NCBI GenBank assembly: GCA_900074885.1
Contig: FJUW01000004.1
Span: 2,764,578-2,828,577, forward strand
DNA from: Rhynchosporium graminicola
Taxonomy: Eukaryota > Ascomycota > Leotiomycetes > Helotiales > Ploettnerulaceae
Direction of reading: 5' to 3'
Length of the DNA: 64,000 nucleotides
Numbering within the stretch: position 1 is the first letter of the stretch; each line of letters opens with the position of its first letter. Below, one piece after another: positions 1-10,678 of the stretch. Under the pieces are notes generated by a model that ran no database searches, was not told the DNA's origin, and was given only the letters and a program-made list of their open reading frames with translations. A program made the position numbers and the translations under genes.

Positions 1-1318
1 ACTCGAAGCGGATTCTTGGTACGGCACGTCAGCAGGCTGTGTAAAAGCATTCTAAACATCTCGCACACGACTCGCAGAGAATGAATACACTTTCTCAAAT
101 CCGTCTTGACCTATATCGCACCCGTGGAGGAGCAACCAGGGAAACATAATGGTTTATCATTAGCCCAAGACATCGTCGGGACAGTACCACCATGATTAGC
201 GTGATAAACGGTTTGTGACACCCACTGGTGGCACCGGACACTATCCGGAAGTCATGATTATTTTGGATGAAATCTCGTGTCACGCAAGGCTAGATGTGCT
301 AGACCTGACATTTGTAGTGGACGACTTTGGGTAGATGTGCGGGGAGTCCCTAGTCCCCATACCCGGATTATATCAATTGCCAGCTATTCTGTTAGGAGTC
401 CTATGCGGATAGCTCAGGAAAGTGACAGATTTGGCATAGCTAGTTCCACGACTATCGAGAACGAGTACTCTGAAGGTACCCTGCTGTAGCTACTTGTCCA
501 ACTGAGTAGCACTATTGGAGAAAAGGATAAAGAGAGCAAAAATAAAAATAAAAATGCACAGGCATACTGGAAGTACGACTTGGTACACTTGGTAGACTAC
601 GATTGGACGACAGGAGCCACAACGGCGATGGAAAGTTTTAGCAGTCGAAACCTGATATTGCAAAATAAATGAGGCAAACAAACTTTTCAAATATTGCCCA
701 CTAATCCAATCCCAGGCCGGACCTCGAACGCAAGTTCGATACATAATGGAAATTTGCTGCTCCTACTATCTCAGAAGTTTCATCTTCGAGCCAGATTATA
801 GCTTCCAGACTTTCGCAAGCTCAGGATTGGAAGATGCCGATCGAGAAGCAACAGCTAGAGCCTCGGCACAATACATGAACTGCGGGTCAGAACAACCAAT
901 TCGATCCAAGCAGTAGAGCAAAAGAAGGATGATCAGATTAACTTGCTTGGTGCGTCCACCAAACCGATTTGGTATAGTGGTGAGATGCAATTTAGGAGTC
1001 GTGCTGCCGATTTCAGTCCATCGTTCCGCACATCTTCGCTGCCGGGCTTCATACCCAGTTATAGCCCCTCAATGTCTTATGGCATGTGGTGTTGCAAAGC
1101 GCCTCGTAGATCGGATCCAGGAAACAAGATCACCTCCGAAATGTTGTCTGCGAAACGTAGGTGGTCAAGGAATGATGGCGATTTGATCGTAGATAGAACA
1201 AAAACGAGAATGAGTTGTATGCCAAATCATGGCTGGTGAATCCATTGTAAATCGCCGACCAATGTTATGTACAATCCTCCCAACATGACTCAATTCGCTC
1301 CATCTTCATGCGCCTATT
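1..1318. other. No gene recognised
   Basis: Several short open frames (up to about 98 codons) lie here on both strands, but none has recognisable motifs, a convincing exon structure or codon use like the neighbouring genes. The right part is the 3' flank of the complex I 9.5 kDa subunit gene. I see no tRNA, tandem repeat or mobile element. Confidence 0.5.
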
Positions 1319-1607
1319 TCATTCATCCTCGAAGCCCTCCAGCGTTCTCCTCGGTCCGGTTGGGACTGCAGTACAGCATTAGTTTGGTGATCTTCCTGCC
1401 CGTCCTCTCCTTTGACCTACTTGGATATGTGAGTGGTATCTCCGGTCTCTGTTCATCACCCAACATCCTCCGAATTGGTGGGACTGTGAATACCGTAACT
1501 GGTCCCAAGCTTCCAATGACAATCGAGAAGAAGATCGCCGGCTTTTCAATCGCTGCCCATCGCATGTATCTGATGGGTTGCGAGAAGAATCTTGGAACGG
1601 CCGACAT
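1319..1607 (-). CDS. nuo9.5: NADH-ubiquinone oxidoreductase 9.5 kDa subunit (complex I accessory)
   Basis: A small accessory subunit of mitochondrial respiratory complex I (inner membrane), known from Neurospora and other filamentous fungi. The model is two exons on the minus strand, 1607-1421 and 1365-1319, joined across a 55-nt intron with a GTAGGT donor and CTGCAG acceptor; it encodes 77 residues. The intron is required: unspliced, the frame turns into unrelated sequence, whereas splicing restores the family ending YPIPTGPRR followed by an acidic tail. Family-typical segments are MSAVPRFFSQPIRYMRWA at the N terminus, a hydrophobic stretch of about residues 24-40 that probably spans the membrane, VPPIRRMLGDEQRP, and the proline-rich end. 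Length fits the family. The gene is divergent from WBP1, 293 bp away. A plus-strand open frame across it is an antisense shadow. Confidence 0.93.
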
Positions 1608-1900
1608 CGTGTCTGCTCAACGTTAGAATACATCTATAGCTTCATAAAAATGGCACCTACTCAATTGATGATATGCGACCACCCTGCGATATGTTTCTGG
1701 TGTGGCAGGACTGTTGCAAGTGATGGTTGATTTGGAGTCAATGACATTCCAGCTGGAAGGCCAGGAGCTCAGTCCGTAAATATCACGTGCCTTTCCGCGG
1801 ATTAACTGTTCATCCGGCATTGTAGAGTACGTTTCCTAAAGCTCCAGAGCTGCGTAGCCATAGACCCAAGAGCCGGAATCCCATGCACATATCAACGACA
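1608..1900. promoter_or_regulatory. Bidirectional promoter between nuo9.5 and WBP1
   Basis: The 293-bp gap separates two start codons pointing away from each other, so it must hold both promoters and both 5' leaders. I see no clear TATA box. Any co-regulation of the mitochondrial and the ER gene is inference. Confidence 0.6.
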
Positions 1901-3494
1901 ATGAGGTGGTTAATTCCTGCGCTTTTCCTAGGGATAACCTCCCTGGTGGAGGCAATCAACATGAAAGGAGATTACAGGTTATTGGTTGTGCTGGAGGAAT
2001 TGGCAGACAAGTCCAAGTACTCCAAATATATTGCCGATTTAGAAGGTTAGAGCTTCGGAAGAACGCAATTCATAGTGAACACTTGTACTGATATTGGGAA
2101 TCTTCTAGCCAGAGATTTCTCACTTACTTTCGAGTCGCCAAAGAATGAAAAGGTCGCATTATTCCACCTAGGAGAGAGGGCATACGATCATGTCCTGATT
2201 CTCCCCTCCAAGTCGAAGGGTATGTATACTCCGGGCGCATCGGAAGTGTTGGATTGAGACTGACAGAAAGCAGGACTCGGACCAAATCTTACCCCAAAGC
2301 TTTTGCTAGACTTCATCAACGGAGGTGGAAACATCATGTTGGCCCTGTCGTCATCCGTACCAACCCCAAGTTCCCTCGTGTCCCTTCTCCTCGAACTCGA
2401 TATCCACCTCCCCACCGAACGCAATTCCCTCGTCGTAGACCACTTCAACTACGATACTATCAGCGCCTCCGAAAAGCACGACGTGATCCTCCTTCCCCGA
2501 CCAGATGCCATCCGACCAGATGTCAGGAACTTCTTCAAGGGCCATGGAAAGGGAGAAGAGGTTATTGCGTTCCCAAGAGGCGTCGGACAAACCCTAGGAA
2601 ACGCCAGCCCATTGTTGACTCCAATTCTTCGCGCTCCTCGTACTGCATACTCGTACAACCCCAAGGAGGATGTTGAGGGTGTGGAGGATCCATTTGCTGT
2701 TGGCCCACAGTTATCCTTGATCACTACGATGCAGGCACGCAATTCTGCGCGCTTCACTGTTGTTGGATCAGCAGAGATGTTAGAAGACCAGTGGTTTGAC
2801 GCCAAGGTCCAGCGCAGCGCTGGATTCGGTGGGGTAGCAAAGGATGCGAAAGCCGTCTCGACTGTCAATCAAGCATTCGTAAAGGAAGTCTCTGGCTGGA
2901 CATTTGGAGAGATTGGAATCTTAGATGTCTTCAACATTGAGCACCGCCTCAACGAGGATGGAATTCAGAGCAACATCGCGAATCCCAAGATTTACAGAGT
3001 GAAGCAGAATGTGGCAAGTACATCCTATCGTAGCCAAAAGCTTCATGCTAACATTCATATAGACATACAACATCGTAATCCGGGAATATTTCTGGGAAAG
3101 ATTTCGACCATTCGTCTTGCCCGCTGGAGACTCTCTCCAGCTCGAATTCTCCATGCTCTCTCCATTCCATCGTCTCCCACTCCAATACGTCAAAAGCGCA
3201 TCTGGCTGGGGTAACTACACCACAAGCTTCAAGCTCCCAGACCAGCATGGAATCTTCAATTTCAAAGTCAACTACAAGCGACCTTTCTACAGCAATGTAG
3301 AAGAGAAGAATACAGTTACAGTCCGTCACTTCGCTCACGATGAATTTCCAAGAAGTTGGACTATCAGTGGTGCTTGGCCGTGGATCGCGGGTATTGGAGT
3401 TACCGTCACTGGGTGGGTTGCGTTCGTTGCGCTGTGGTTGTGGAGCAAGCCTGTTCCATTGAAGTTGGCCACGAGTGGGAAGAAGATTCAATAG
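1901..3494 (+). CDS. WBP1: Oligosaccharyltransferase beta subunit (WBP1/OST48)
   Basis: Subunit of the ER oligosaccharyltransferase that moves the lipid-linked glycan to asparagine on nascent proteins. Four exons: 1901-2045, 2109-2219, 2274-3013, 3063-3494, giving 475 residues, the usual family length. Residues 1 to about 17 form a signal peptide (MRWLIPALFLGITSLVEA), followed by the conserved start of the mature protein around YSKYIADLEARDFSLTFESP and LGERAYDHVLILP. Further family blocks are FINGGGNIMLALSS, PTERNSLVVDHFNYD and, near the end, LEFSMLSPFHRLPL and PDQHGIFNFKVNYKRPF. A C-terminal membrane helix (AWPWIAGIGVTVTGWVAFV) ends in a short lysine-bearing cytosolic tail. Intron 3 (3014-3062, 49 nt) appears to use a GC donor. 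All exon phases agree. The start was chosen because it yields the signal peptide directly. Confidence 0.96.
3014..3062 (+). other. GC-AG intron in WBP1
   Basis: The reading frame before (ending in KQNV) and after (TYNIVIREYFW) matches the family only if the break falls before GCAAGT. That is the usual extended consensus of the minor GC-AG intron class. No GT donor nearby keeps the frame. The intron is 49 nt and ends ATATAG. Confidence 0.8.
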
Positions 3495-4393
3495 ATAGGA
3501 TTTAATTTGGGCTGGGTAGGGCTTGTATCTGTATGATAACAAAAGTAAAAAGTGTATAAGTTATAGACGCAATGTCATCTTTTTTGCTCCCTTCAGTTGA
3601 TGCTCCGGTTTCGCAATTCTCGGGATACTCCTACTGGAGTCCCTTAGACTGAGAATCTCTTGAATGGGGTCAGCCTGCATCTCCTGGTTGATGTGATATT
3701 GGGTTAAGTGGTTTCTACGATGAAATCATGATTCCCAAGAGTTTGTTCTATGCTATGGAGTCGCCATACTATATTGCAGTGAGGGTAGCTCAAGGCATCT
3801 CAGCGAATGCTGAATGCCTCTTTACAGGAACATACCACGTCAGCATTTCCGAGGCCTCGCCAGCTTTTTTCTATACCGTTCCATTGACAGACCAAAAAGC
3901 CTACTCATGGCTCCAAACTAGCTACAGCCTCACGAGGCAGTGGACTGTGCACCTACTAGCTGTTCTCGGCTGTGAATCAACAGTGGTTCGTCTGCGTGCA
4001 GCATTTTCCACTGCTGACTTCTACACCATTCACATGAAAAACAATATTTCTTTGTCTCGTGGGTATCCCGTACGATTTTATGCATTTGGGGGTTCTGCCG
4101 ATTTGCTTGATGTTATTTCATGCTGATGTCTGCTAAGCGAGCATTCCTCAACGCCCGGCGAAGCGAAGAACAATAGTAAGGTAAGAACAATACCAACAAA
4201 ACAATCAGAGACTTCGCCGGCGTTCACAAAAGGATTGTGGACCCTCACTGTGCAGATCCGGCGAGAAGAATTATCACAAAGAATCGAGCAGCGACATAAA
4301 TCATCTTTGGTTGGGGTATTCTGCTTTTGACACCAGATCCAGTAAGCCAGACACATCACTTCACTCACCCCATTTCCCAACATCACCACAAAC
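3495..4393. other. Intergenic, WBP1 to sterol methyltransferase
   Basis: This holds the WBP1 3' flank and the promoter of the next gene. An open frame of 132 codons (3728-4126, +) starts with ATG but has no motif I recognise, and no splice sites extend it. I treat it as chance. Confidence 0.4.
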
Positions 4394-5592
4394 ATGACAC
4401 AAGACGCCACCCCTCCCACAGACCGCGATCCCCCATCAATCTACGCGATCAAAGACCGTGCCGCGGTGCCAAAGTTCGCCGACAGAGACTCCGGCACAAC
4501 CAAACCCTACGACTCTGGGCTCCGCTACCGCGAAGTCTGGGGCTCAGCTGACCTAAGCAACTTAACAGAGGAGCAACGTATCGCGCGCAACCAACACGCC
4601 GACAAGCTCAACGAAGCCTACTACGACTTCATCACTGACCACTACCAAGGCGGCTGGGGCAACAAATTCCATTTCTGCGGCTACTACCCCGGCGAATCAT
4701 GGGACCAGGCACAAGCGCGACACGAGCACCATCTCGCGCTCTCGATGGGCATGGCTGCCTATATGAAGGTCCTCGATATCGGATGTGGAGTCGGGGGCCC
4801 GGCGAGGGAGATGGCGAAGTTTACGGGATGTAGAGTGACGGGGGTGACGATCAATGATTTGCATGTTGAGAGGAGTAATGAGCTGAATAGGGCGTGTGGT
4901 ATGCAGGACCAGGTCAACATGGTGAAGGGCAATTTTGTGGATTTGCCGTTCAAGGATGGGGAGTTTGATCAGGCGTATGCGACTGAGGCGCTGTGTTGTG
5001 CGCCGGATATGTTGAAGGCTTATCAGGAGGCGTTTAGGGTACTGAAACCGGGAGGGGTGTTGGGCATGCTGGATTGGGTACTTACGGATAAATATGATGA
5101 TGGGAATGAGATGCATAGGAATATTAGGAATGAGGTTGAGAGAGGTGGGAGTGTGCCGTTGTTAACGAGTGTGAAAGCCCACGTGCAGGCGCTGGAGGAG
5201 GCGGGTTTTGAGATTGTCGTCGAGAATGACCGAGCGACGGACAAGAGTAATCCTATTGGATGGTGGTGAGTTACCTGTTATGGCATTCGACGAGATATGT
5301 GTGTTCTGGGCTAACAGTGTGACCTAGGACTACCCTCGATGGCCAAAAGTACGATGGAATGACTTGGGTTGACAGATTTTATTGCTTCATGTTGACACCG
5401 CTAGCATACAACACGGTCTGGTTCCTCTGGAAGATCTTGGACGTACTGCATCTCTGCCATCCGGCCAGGATGGAAGCGCTGGAAACCGTTTCAATGTGTG
5501 TTTATTCATGCCGGGATGGTGGTCGTGAGGGTATCTTCAGTCCGATGCATCTATTCGTGGCGAAAAAGCCGGAGATGGAAAAGGACAAGTGA
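4394..5592 (+). CDS. Sterol 24-C-methyltransferase-like protein (ERG6 paralogue)
   Basis: SAM-dependent methyltransferase of the ERG6 family, which normally methylates C-24 of zymosterol in ergosterol synthesis at the ER or lipid droplets. Two exons, 4394-5265 and 5328-5592, with a 62-nt GTGAGT...CTAG intron, encode 378 residues, the normal ERG6 length. The SAM-binding motif VLDIGCGVGGPAREMAKFTG starts at residue 126. FHFCGYYPGESWDQAQARHE, FRVLKPGGVLGMLDWVLTD and the ending GIFSPMHLFVAKKP are clear family landmarks. It departs from canonical ERG6 in substrate-site segments: residues 84-89 read YQGGWG where yeast has YEYGWG, and TEALCCAP replaces the usual IEATCHAP. The C-terminal domain is also divergent. 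So this is probably an additional methyltransferase rather than the housekeeping enzyme; its substrate is unknown. No other sterol gene is adjacent. Confidence 0.88.
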
Positions 5593-6491
5593 AAAAGGGG
5601 AGAGTGGTTCTAAGAGAGGACGTCAAAATAGCGCAGGGATGTGGAGAGATTGGAATAAATTGAAGTCATTTTTTTCGTGTGGACGTTTTATCTTCAGTGA
5701 TCTCAAATCAAAGGCACATTTTAATCCGGAACAAAAAACTAGCATTATCGATGATGGACGGCACTGTTGGAGCCGTTTCTCCAGTCATCCCAAGTACTGT
5801 ATTCAATCCAGTTCTTTGTGAACCCTTCCATTATTTCGCTCCTCTGTAAACATCGCCCGCACTTCTATGTCTGATCCAATATTTTTTGAAATGGCATCAA
5901 CTGCTCGAAAAAAAATTCAAGTAACCGTTGTGTGCTTTTCTGATCTTGTGCTTTGATATCCCCTTCGTTACTATAATATTACCCTCACCCACAGCAGCTG
6001 AGTATAAGAGGTATGCCCACCGACAGATGCCCTACCCCTGGCTATCCTTTATTCAACTATATGTACTCGAACTAGATTTTTGTAGCCTTAATCGATGAGA
6101 AATTGGCCGCTCCATGAAACAGTGAGTAGCGGCCCCTGACGGAGGATCGACATGGCATAAACAAAACGAGGCGAAGCGAAGCGAGGCGGCATGAAGCGAA
6201 GTCGTTGGGAAACCACCTCCTTTCTTTTAGAGTCATATATCAACGTGCTCTTCCTGGTAAACATACTACTACTCCCAGGACATATTTTATGAAGTCACAT
6301 AAATACTCAGTCGAATGCCCCCTGTTTCCATTATCTTCTCATTTGTTCCAACAATCCTGATTTGACGATATCGTGTATTCTTTTCCTTCGAAACTCGTCG
6401 AAACCTTTGTCAACATTTTAAATAGAAACCCCTCCAAAAAGCAACAAATACACGATAACCCCACCCCTAACAACCTCCAAACACAATCAAA
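5593..6491. other. Intergenic, no gene recognised
   Basis: Sequence is the 3' flank of the methyltransferase gene, then a stretch with imperfect GAAGC/GAGGC repetition (about 6168-6202) and the presumed promoter of the weak gene at 6492. I see no other feature. Confidence 0.4.
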
Positions 6492-6910
6492 ATGACGACC
6501 CCCAACACCCCAACAACCATCCTTCAACAAGCCCGTTTGCACCACGCCTCTCTAACCTCACAAAATATTCCATCGCTTAACATCTCACAAGTCCATCGAA
6601 CGCCCCAAAGAATCCCTCTGCGTGCCCTCTCCCCGAATATCTTTCTCCCCTCTCCTCAACCCATCTTCAACAACCATCAAGCGTATAAACTCCACAAACT
6701 CCGTACTCCCCGAATACAAAAGACGATTCACCGTTATCTTAGAAAAGGTATTTTTTTATAAATCCAGAAGAATGCACCGACCTGATTACATTCATTCCCT
6801 CCCAGAGGAGCGATAGTGGGAATCAGAACGTCCCTACTCCTACTCCTCTTCCTATTACTCACCCAACACGAACGCTCCTCCTCGTCCGAAAAGGGAAGAG
6901 AGAGGGATAA
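6492..6910 (+). pseudogene. Small unrecognised gene, possibly frameshifted
   Basis: An ATG in good context (CAAAATGACGA) opens MTTPNTPTTILQQARLHHAS, a low-complexity, coding-looking N terminus. A different frame (+1) carries coding-like sequence from about 6592 to 6747 that ends in VLPEYKRRFTVILEK. It is followed by a good 58-nt intron (6748-6805, GTATTT...CCCAG) and a third exon (6806-6910) starting RSDSGNQNVPTPTPLP, in phase, to a TAA stop. I could not join the first and second parts cleanly: the GT at 6535 gives an in-phase junction only with the AG ending at 6610, leaving a 76-nt intron that removes part of the good-looking sequence. A single-base indel is the other reading. No function is assigned; it could also be chance. 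Confidence 0.33.
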
Positions 6911-7494
6911 GCAGGTTCTCTTGAGAAAGAAAAGAAACCAAAAAAAAAAAAAAAAGCCGCTGTAGAGATATGAGCTTTAACGAACCCGATCTTGTGTCCT
7001 CCAAAATAGAAGCCAGGACCCCCCGCTTCCGTGAACGCATGTGGTAGACGAACCACGAGATCACCCGCTTCCGAGTACGGGTACTCCGACCGTATAATCT
7101 GGGATGGAGTGAAAGAAGAAAAAAACAATGGAAAATCGAGATCGCTCAGAGGATCTGGAAGCGTTTCTCGCAGTGAGAGGGGGGATGGAGCTTTACTTCA
7201 TGAACGTTAAAAGGGAATCGTTGTGTCGGTGTTGCTGTGGGTGGGAGTTGCGTTATGGGAAGGTGCGAAGAGGGTTTGGTTAGTAGACCGCAAGGGATGG
7301 ATGAATGAAAGGGATGCTGTGTTTGAGATATGGCGAGGTGCAGTATTCTAAAGGTTCGTTCGTTCGTAACCTTTGCTCCTTCACCAAATACCTTTCTCTT
7401 ATGAGCCGTCCCCCTTGCCTATATCCACATCCACATCCACATCCGTCCAATAGACTATGCCATAGTAATGGCATCCCCTGGTCTTGTCTTCTAT

Positions 7495-7521
7495 TCTCTC
7501 TCTCTCTCTCTCTCTCTCTCT
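7495..7521. repeat. (TC)n microsatellite
   Basis: A perfect 27-nt alternating T/C run within a longer pyrimidine-rich strand. Confidence 0.95.
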
Positions 7522-7800
7522 AAAGATAGAGGATACCGAGAAAAACCAAACATAGATCAAATAACCAGCCTCCCCACCGACGTTTCTCCTCCTCCTTCTC
7601 CTCCTTCCCCCCTTCCCCACTTTCCTCTCCAAAAACAGAGCATCACAACAGCTACTATTCCATCCAAAGACAGACTTCCTCACTATGCATCCATCAACTG
7701 TGCATCGTGATAGATAGATAGACATCCGAATAGACGAGATAAGATGAAAGCTAGTAATATATAAGCCTCGCAGCTATTTAGCACAGGACGATCGCCATAT

Positions 7801-7820
7801 ACAGTACAGTACAGTACAGT
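7801..7820. repeat. (ACAGT)4 tandem repeat
   Basis: Four perfect copies of the pentamer ACAGT, followed by a run of related GATG/GATA/AATAT words down to an AT repeat at 7897-7909. Confidence 0.9.
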
Positions 7821-8120
7821 AGTGGTAATGAATTCAAGTTGAGGTGAGGTGATGAGATGTGATGCGATGTAATATAATGTAATATGATATGATGTAATAT
7901 ATATATATACGAGGGCGCTAGTATATTATTATATGATATTAAATCATATATCATATACTACTTTCAATTCGATTCTTGAGTGTGAAGCGGTAGAGGAAGG
8001 GGAATCAGGGACGTGGTTTTCACGTAGGTAAGTTTCTGTGTAGAATTGTTGGTGCTTGCTGTTGCAAAAAAAAAAAGTCAGGAAGAAGAGCGGAGAACGG
8101 GATAAGAAAGCGGAAACGCA

Positions 8121-8136
8121 AGAGAGAGAGAGAGAG
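8121..8136. repeat. (AG)8 microsatellite
   Basis: A perfect 16-nt AG run, followed by a short TG run. Confidence 0.9.
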
Positions 8137-9084
8137 TGTGTGAGTGGGTGGGGAGCAGAGGAAAGGAAAAAGCGGTATTCTAGGTTTTGGTTCTAGAACT
8201 GCTAGGTGCTGGGAAGAAAGAATAGAAGGATACTACGCGGACTACCCTGAGGCCGCATCATGAAGAACGATTTCGGATCGAGAACCTTCAAGAAAGAAGT
8301 TGTGGATGGTTTTAGGATTGAGATTGAGATTAAGATTGAGGTCTTGCGTACGGACTAGTGGTATTGCAATAATCATAGACATTCGATTTAAGCCCTGCTT
8401 CGGTCTGTACTAGATAATCTCTCCCACAGGCTGTCCTTCAGCTCATCTTCACAACTGGTCGCCTTTTGCAAATCCTTGACTGGAGCCACGTGGTACATAA
8501 CGCTCGCCATTGCGTCAAACACAATGAATATATCCAGCCAAGCATGCGATGCAATATAGTGTGGTCTGGCATCTCTACTCCTATTCATTTGCAGAATATC
8601 ACAGGTCTATATCTGATCCCACAAAGCAGAGAGAGGAGAATGACATTCCTTGTCTCTATTTGTCCTGTTCAGTGTCCAATTTTTATGCGTCTTTCTGAGT
8701 TGTAATAGTTCCAATGACGAGTCACACAGGATGATCGTGAAGTAAGATGATGCTATGTCAATGGTCAGTCGATGGTCAGCAACTAATTGGTGCTATGGGT
8801 TTGAAGAAAATCTTGTTAAATACCATATGAAGTTGTGTTTCACGCTTTGCTCAAGCTCTCAGCCGATCAGCTCTGTTGCTCAGAATCCTGTAGCGAGTCC
8901 GAGTGAGTCGTGAGTGGGATCGTGTCAGACATCCATCTCGAGATTGACCTTGACCTCAAACTTGGTTTTAGTATTTCATGATCCAAAGAACATCCCGGTA
9001 GTCGTATGATCGGTGGTTTTGTGCGTCCAGTCGGTAGCGACCCAGACAATCCAATGCCTAGAGCACCACCTCGGCTTCCATTTT

Positions 9085-10678
9085 TCAATGACCTTGAAAT
9101 CCTTTGTCGTCAAATATAGGACTCATGTCCCCCTGATAGCTATGATGCGAGGGGACATAAGGTGCGGTATGCGCAGTGGTATTTCGATACTCGTTGAAGC
9201 TGGCCTCCAAGTCGGCTTGGAAGTCGTAAATGCCATTGTCCGTATTGGTATTGGTCTCACCGTCATGGATCCAGTAACCTTGATCCATAATCTCAGTCGC
9301 GTATGTGTCAGAGAAAACTGTCGTAGTAGTCGGCGTCCAATTGGCTCTGTCAATCTCATCTCTGAAACCCTCTGCATACGCCGCCTCTCCATCTCGTAGT
9401 ATGTCAAGGTCGAATTTGATGCTTGAAATCTCAACACCTCTCCCAATGAAGTGTCCATAAACCCATACTTCAATCCTATCCACCGCATGACAATTCATAC
9501 AGGGTGCATCAACGTGATCGGTAAAATCGCAACAAGCAAGACACAAAATCCGAGACGGAGTTTCCATCCTAGTGAATGGGAAATGGATGTTGTGGAAATG
9601 GGTTTCTAGATCCTCGGGTGTAGTGAAAGCCTCGAGACATATTCCGTCCAGATGCTGATGCTGGCAGTAGTATAGTCCCTGACGCTGGGCTCCGAGAGCG
9701 AGCATTTGACCATCTACGTACGAGCTATAGGGATTTGAACTGATATCAGTGGAAGGGTTGTCCAAAACGGCGAAGGAGCGGTTTGGTGTGTCCAGAGTAA
9801 TCTCGTCGTATGCTCCACCGACCGGTGACTGAATGTCTAGGTGGCTAGTGTATTTCGCTACAGGAGCAATCATATCCCCACCGATACCTCCAATACCCAT
9901 CAACGATTGTGATTGAGAGAAACTCGGTGCATTGACTGAGCCAGTTTGTAAGGATGTGGCAGTTTGCTGCGAGCTGTAATTCGAAAAACCGGAGGCATTG
10001 TCGGCTTGGGGACGTGGTGTAGAAGATCGCTGCACGCGCAGTTCTTCTAGTCGAGCTATATCGTGGTGTTCCAATGGGCACTTTACGAAATCAGAAAACT
10101 TTGCTACTGCAAAGGGTAGATATTATATCACTTACGCTGACATTCCGGCTTCTGCAGACACAACAAGATACCAGGTGTCGAACCAATGCAGCTTTTGCCT
10201 TTGCTATAGGATTCAAAGGCCTCCTCTTTCTCGTTACAACCCTCTTACCGTCGAATGACATCAATTCTCCCCCCTCTGGTTTCCCCGGTGGTGAATTAGG
10301 CGAAGCTTCATCGTCGAAGGAAACAACAGACTCGGTAAATTGAGACGAGGCGACATAGGATGCTACCGAAGGGGTGGCTGAGGAGCCAGGGATTTTCAGA
10401 AAGCCTGCTAGCTGGCTGAGGGGAGATTGTGCCTCTATCTGACTTGGATCAAAGGTCTTCCTCGTCTTCGCTTCGTAGTAGTCGGTGTATAATACCAAAG
10501 CTCTCTCTAACTTGTCTTCTGATATACGTAGTGGGTAGGTAAGTGGGGCAATTGGCTGTGCTGGCGGGGTATAAGTATAAGTACTATGGTTGGTGTTTCT
10601 GATGGGAAGGGAACGATTTTTGGTAGATCGATGACTGCCATGACGGCGCGAAGGTATTCCTCTGCTACTCATACTCAT
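9085..10678 (-). CDS. Uncharacterised protein with C2H2-like and CxxC zinc centres
   Basis: Two exons on the minus strand, 10678-10136 and 10080-9085, joined over a 55-nt GTAAGT...AAAG intron, give 512 residues. Splicing joins SCCVCRSRNVS to CPLEHHDIARLEELR, so a cysteine cluster straddles the junction. Around residue 320 a finger-like element reads CQHQHLDGIC, then a spacer, then HFHNIH. Soon after comes CLACC and then CMNC, a possible zinc-ribbon pair. The N-terminal third is basic and Ser/Arg-rich and the middle is low-complexity (QSQSLMGIGGIGG). I do not recognise the family; a nuclear regulator is possible but only inferred from the zinc-like residues. The frame is open upstream of 10678 for another ~150 codons, but that part looks like leader sequence, so I take the ATG at MSMSSRGIPSRR. 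Confidence 0.72.

Larger units (their letters stand above)
6911..9084. other. Repeat-rich intergenic region
   Basis: No convincing gene. The stretch holds a 16-A run near 6940, strong polypyrimidine and polypurine tracts, and several microsatellites listed separately. Short frames on both strands around 6960-7130 look protein-like but overlap each other antisense and have no recognisable motif. Confidence 0.5.

Noticed and set aside
1267..1626. 119-codon plus-strand open frame
   Set aside because: It is antisense to the two-exon complex I 9.5 kDa subunit gene, which has clear family sequence and a supported intron.
2449..2868. 139-codon minus-strand frame
   Set aside because: It lies fully antisense within WBP1 exon 3 and has no motif of its own.
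3728..4126. 132-codon plus-strand ORF between WBP1 and the methyltransferase
   Set aside because: No recognisable motif, no introns and no sign of conservation visible; could be chance.
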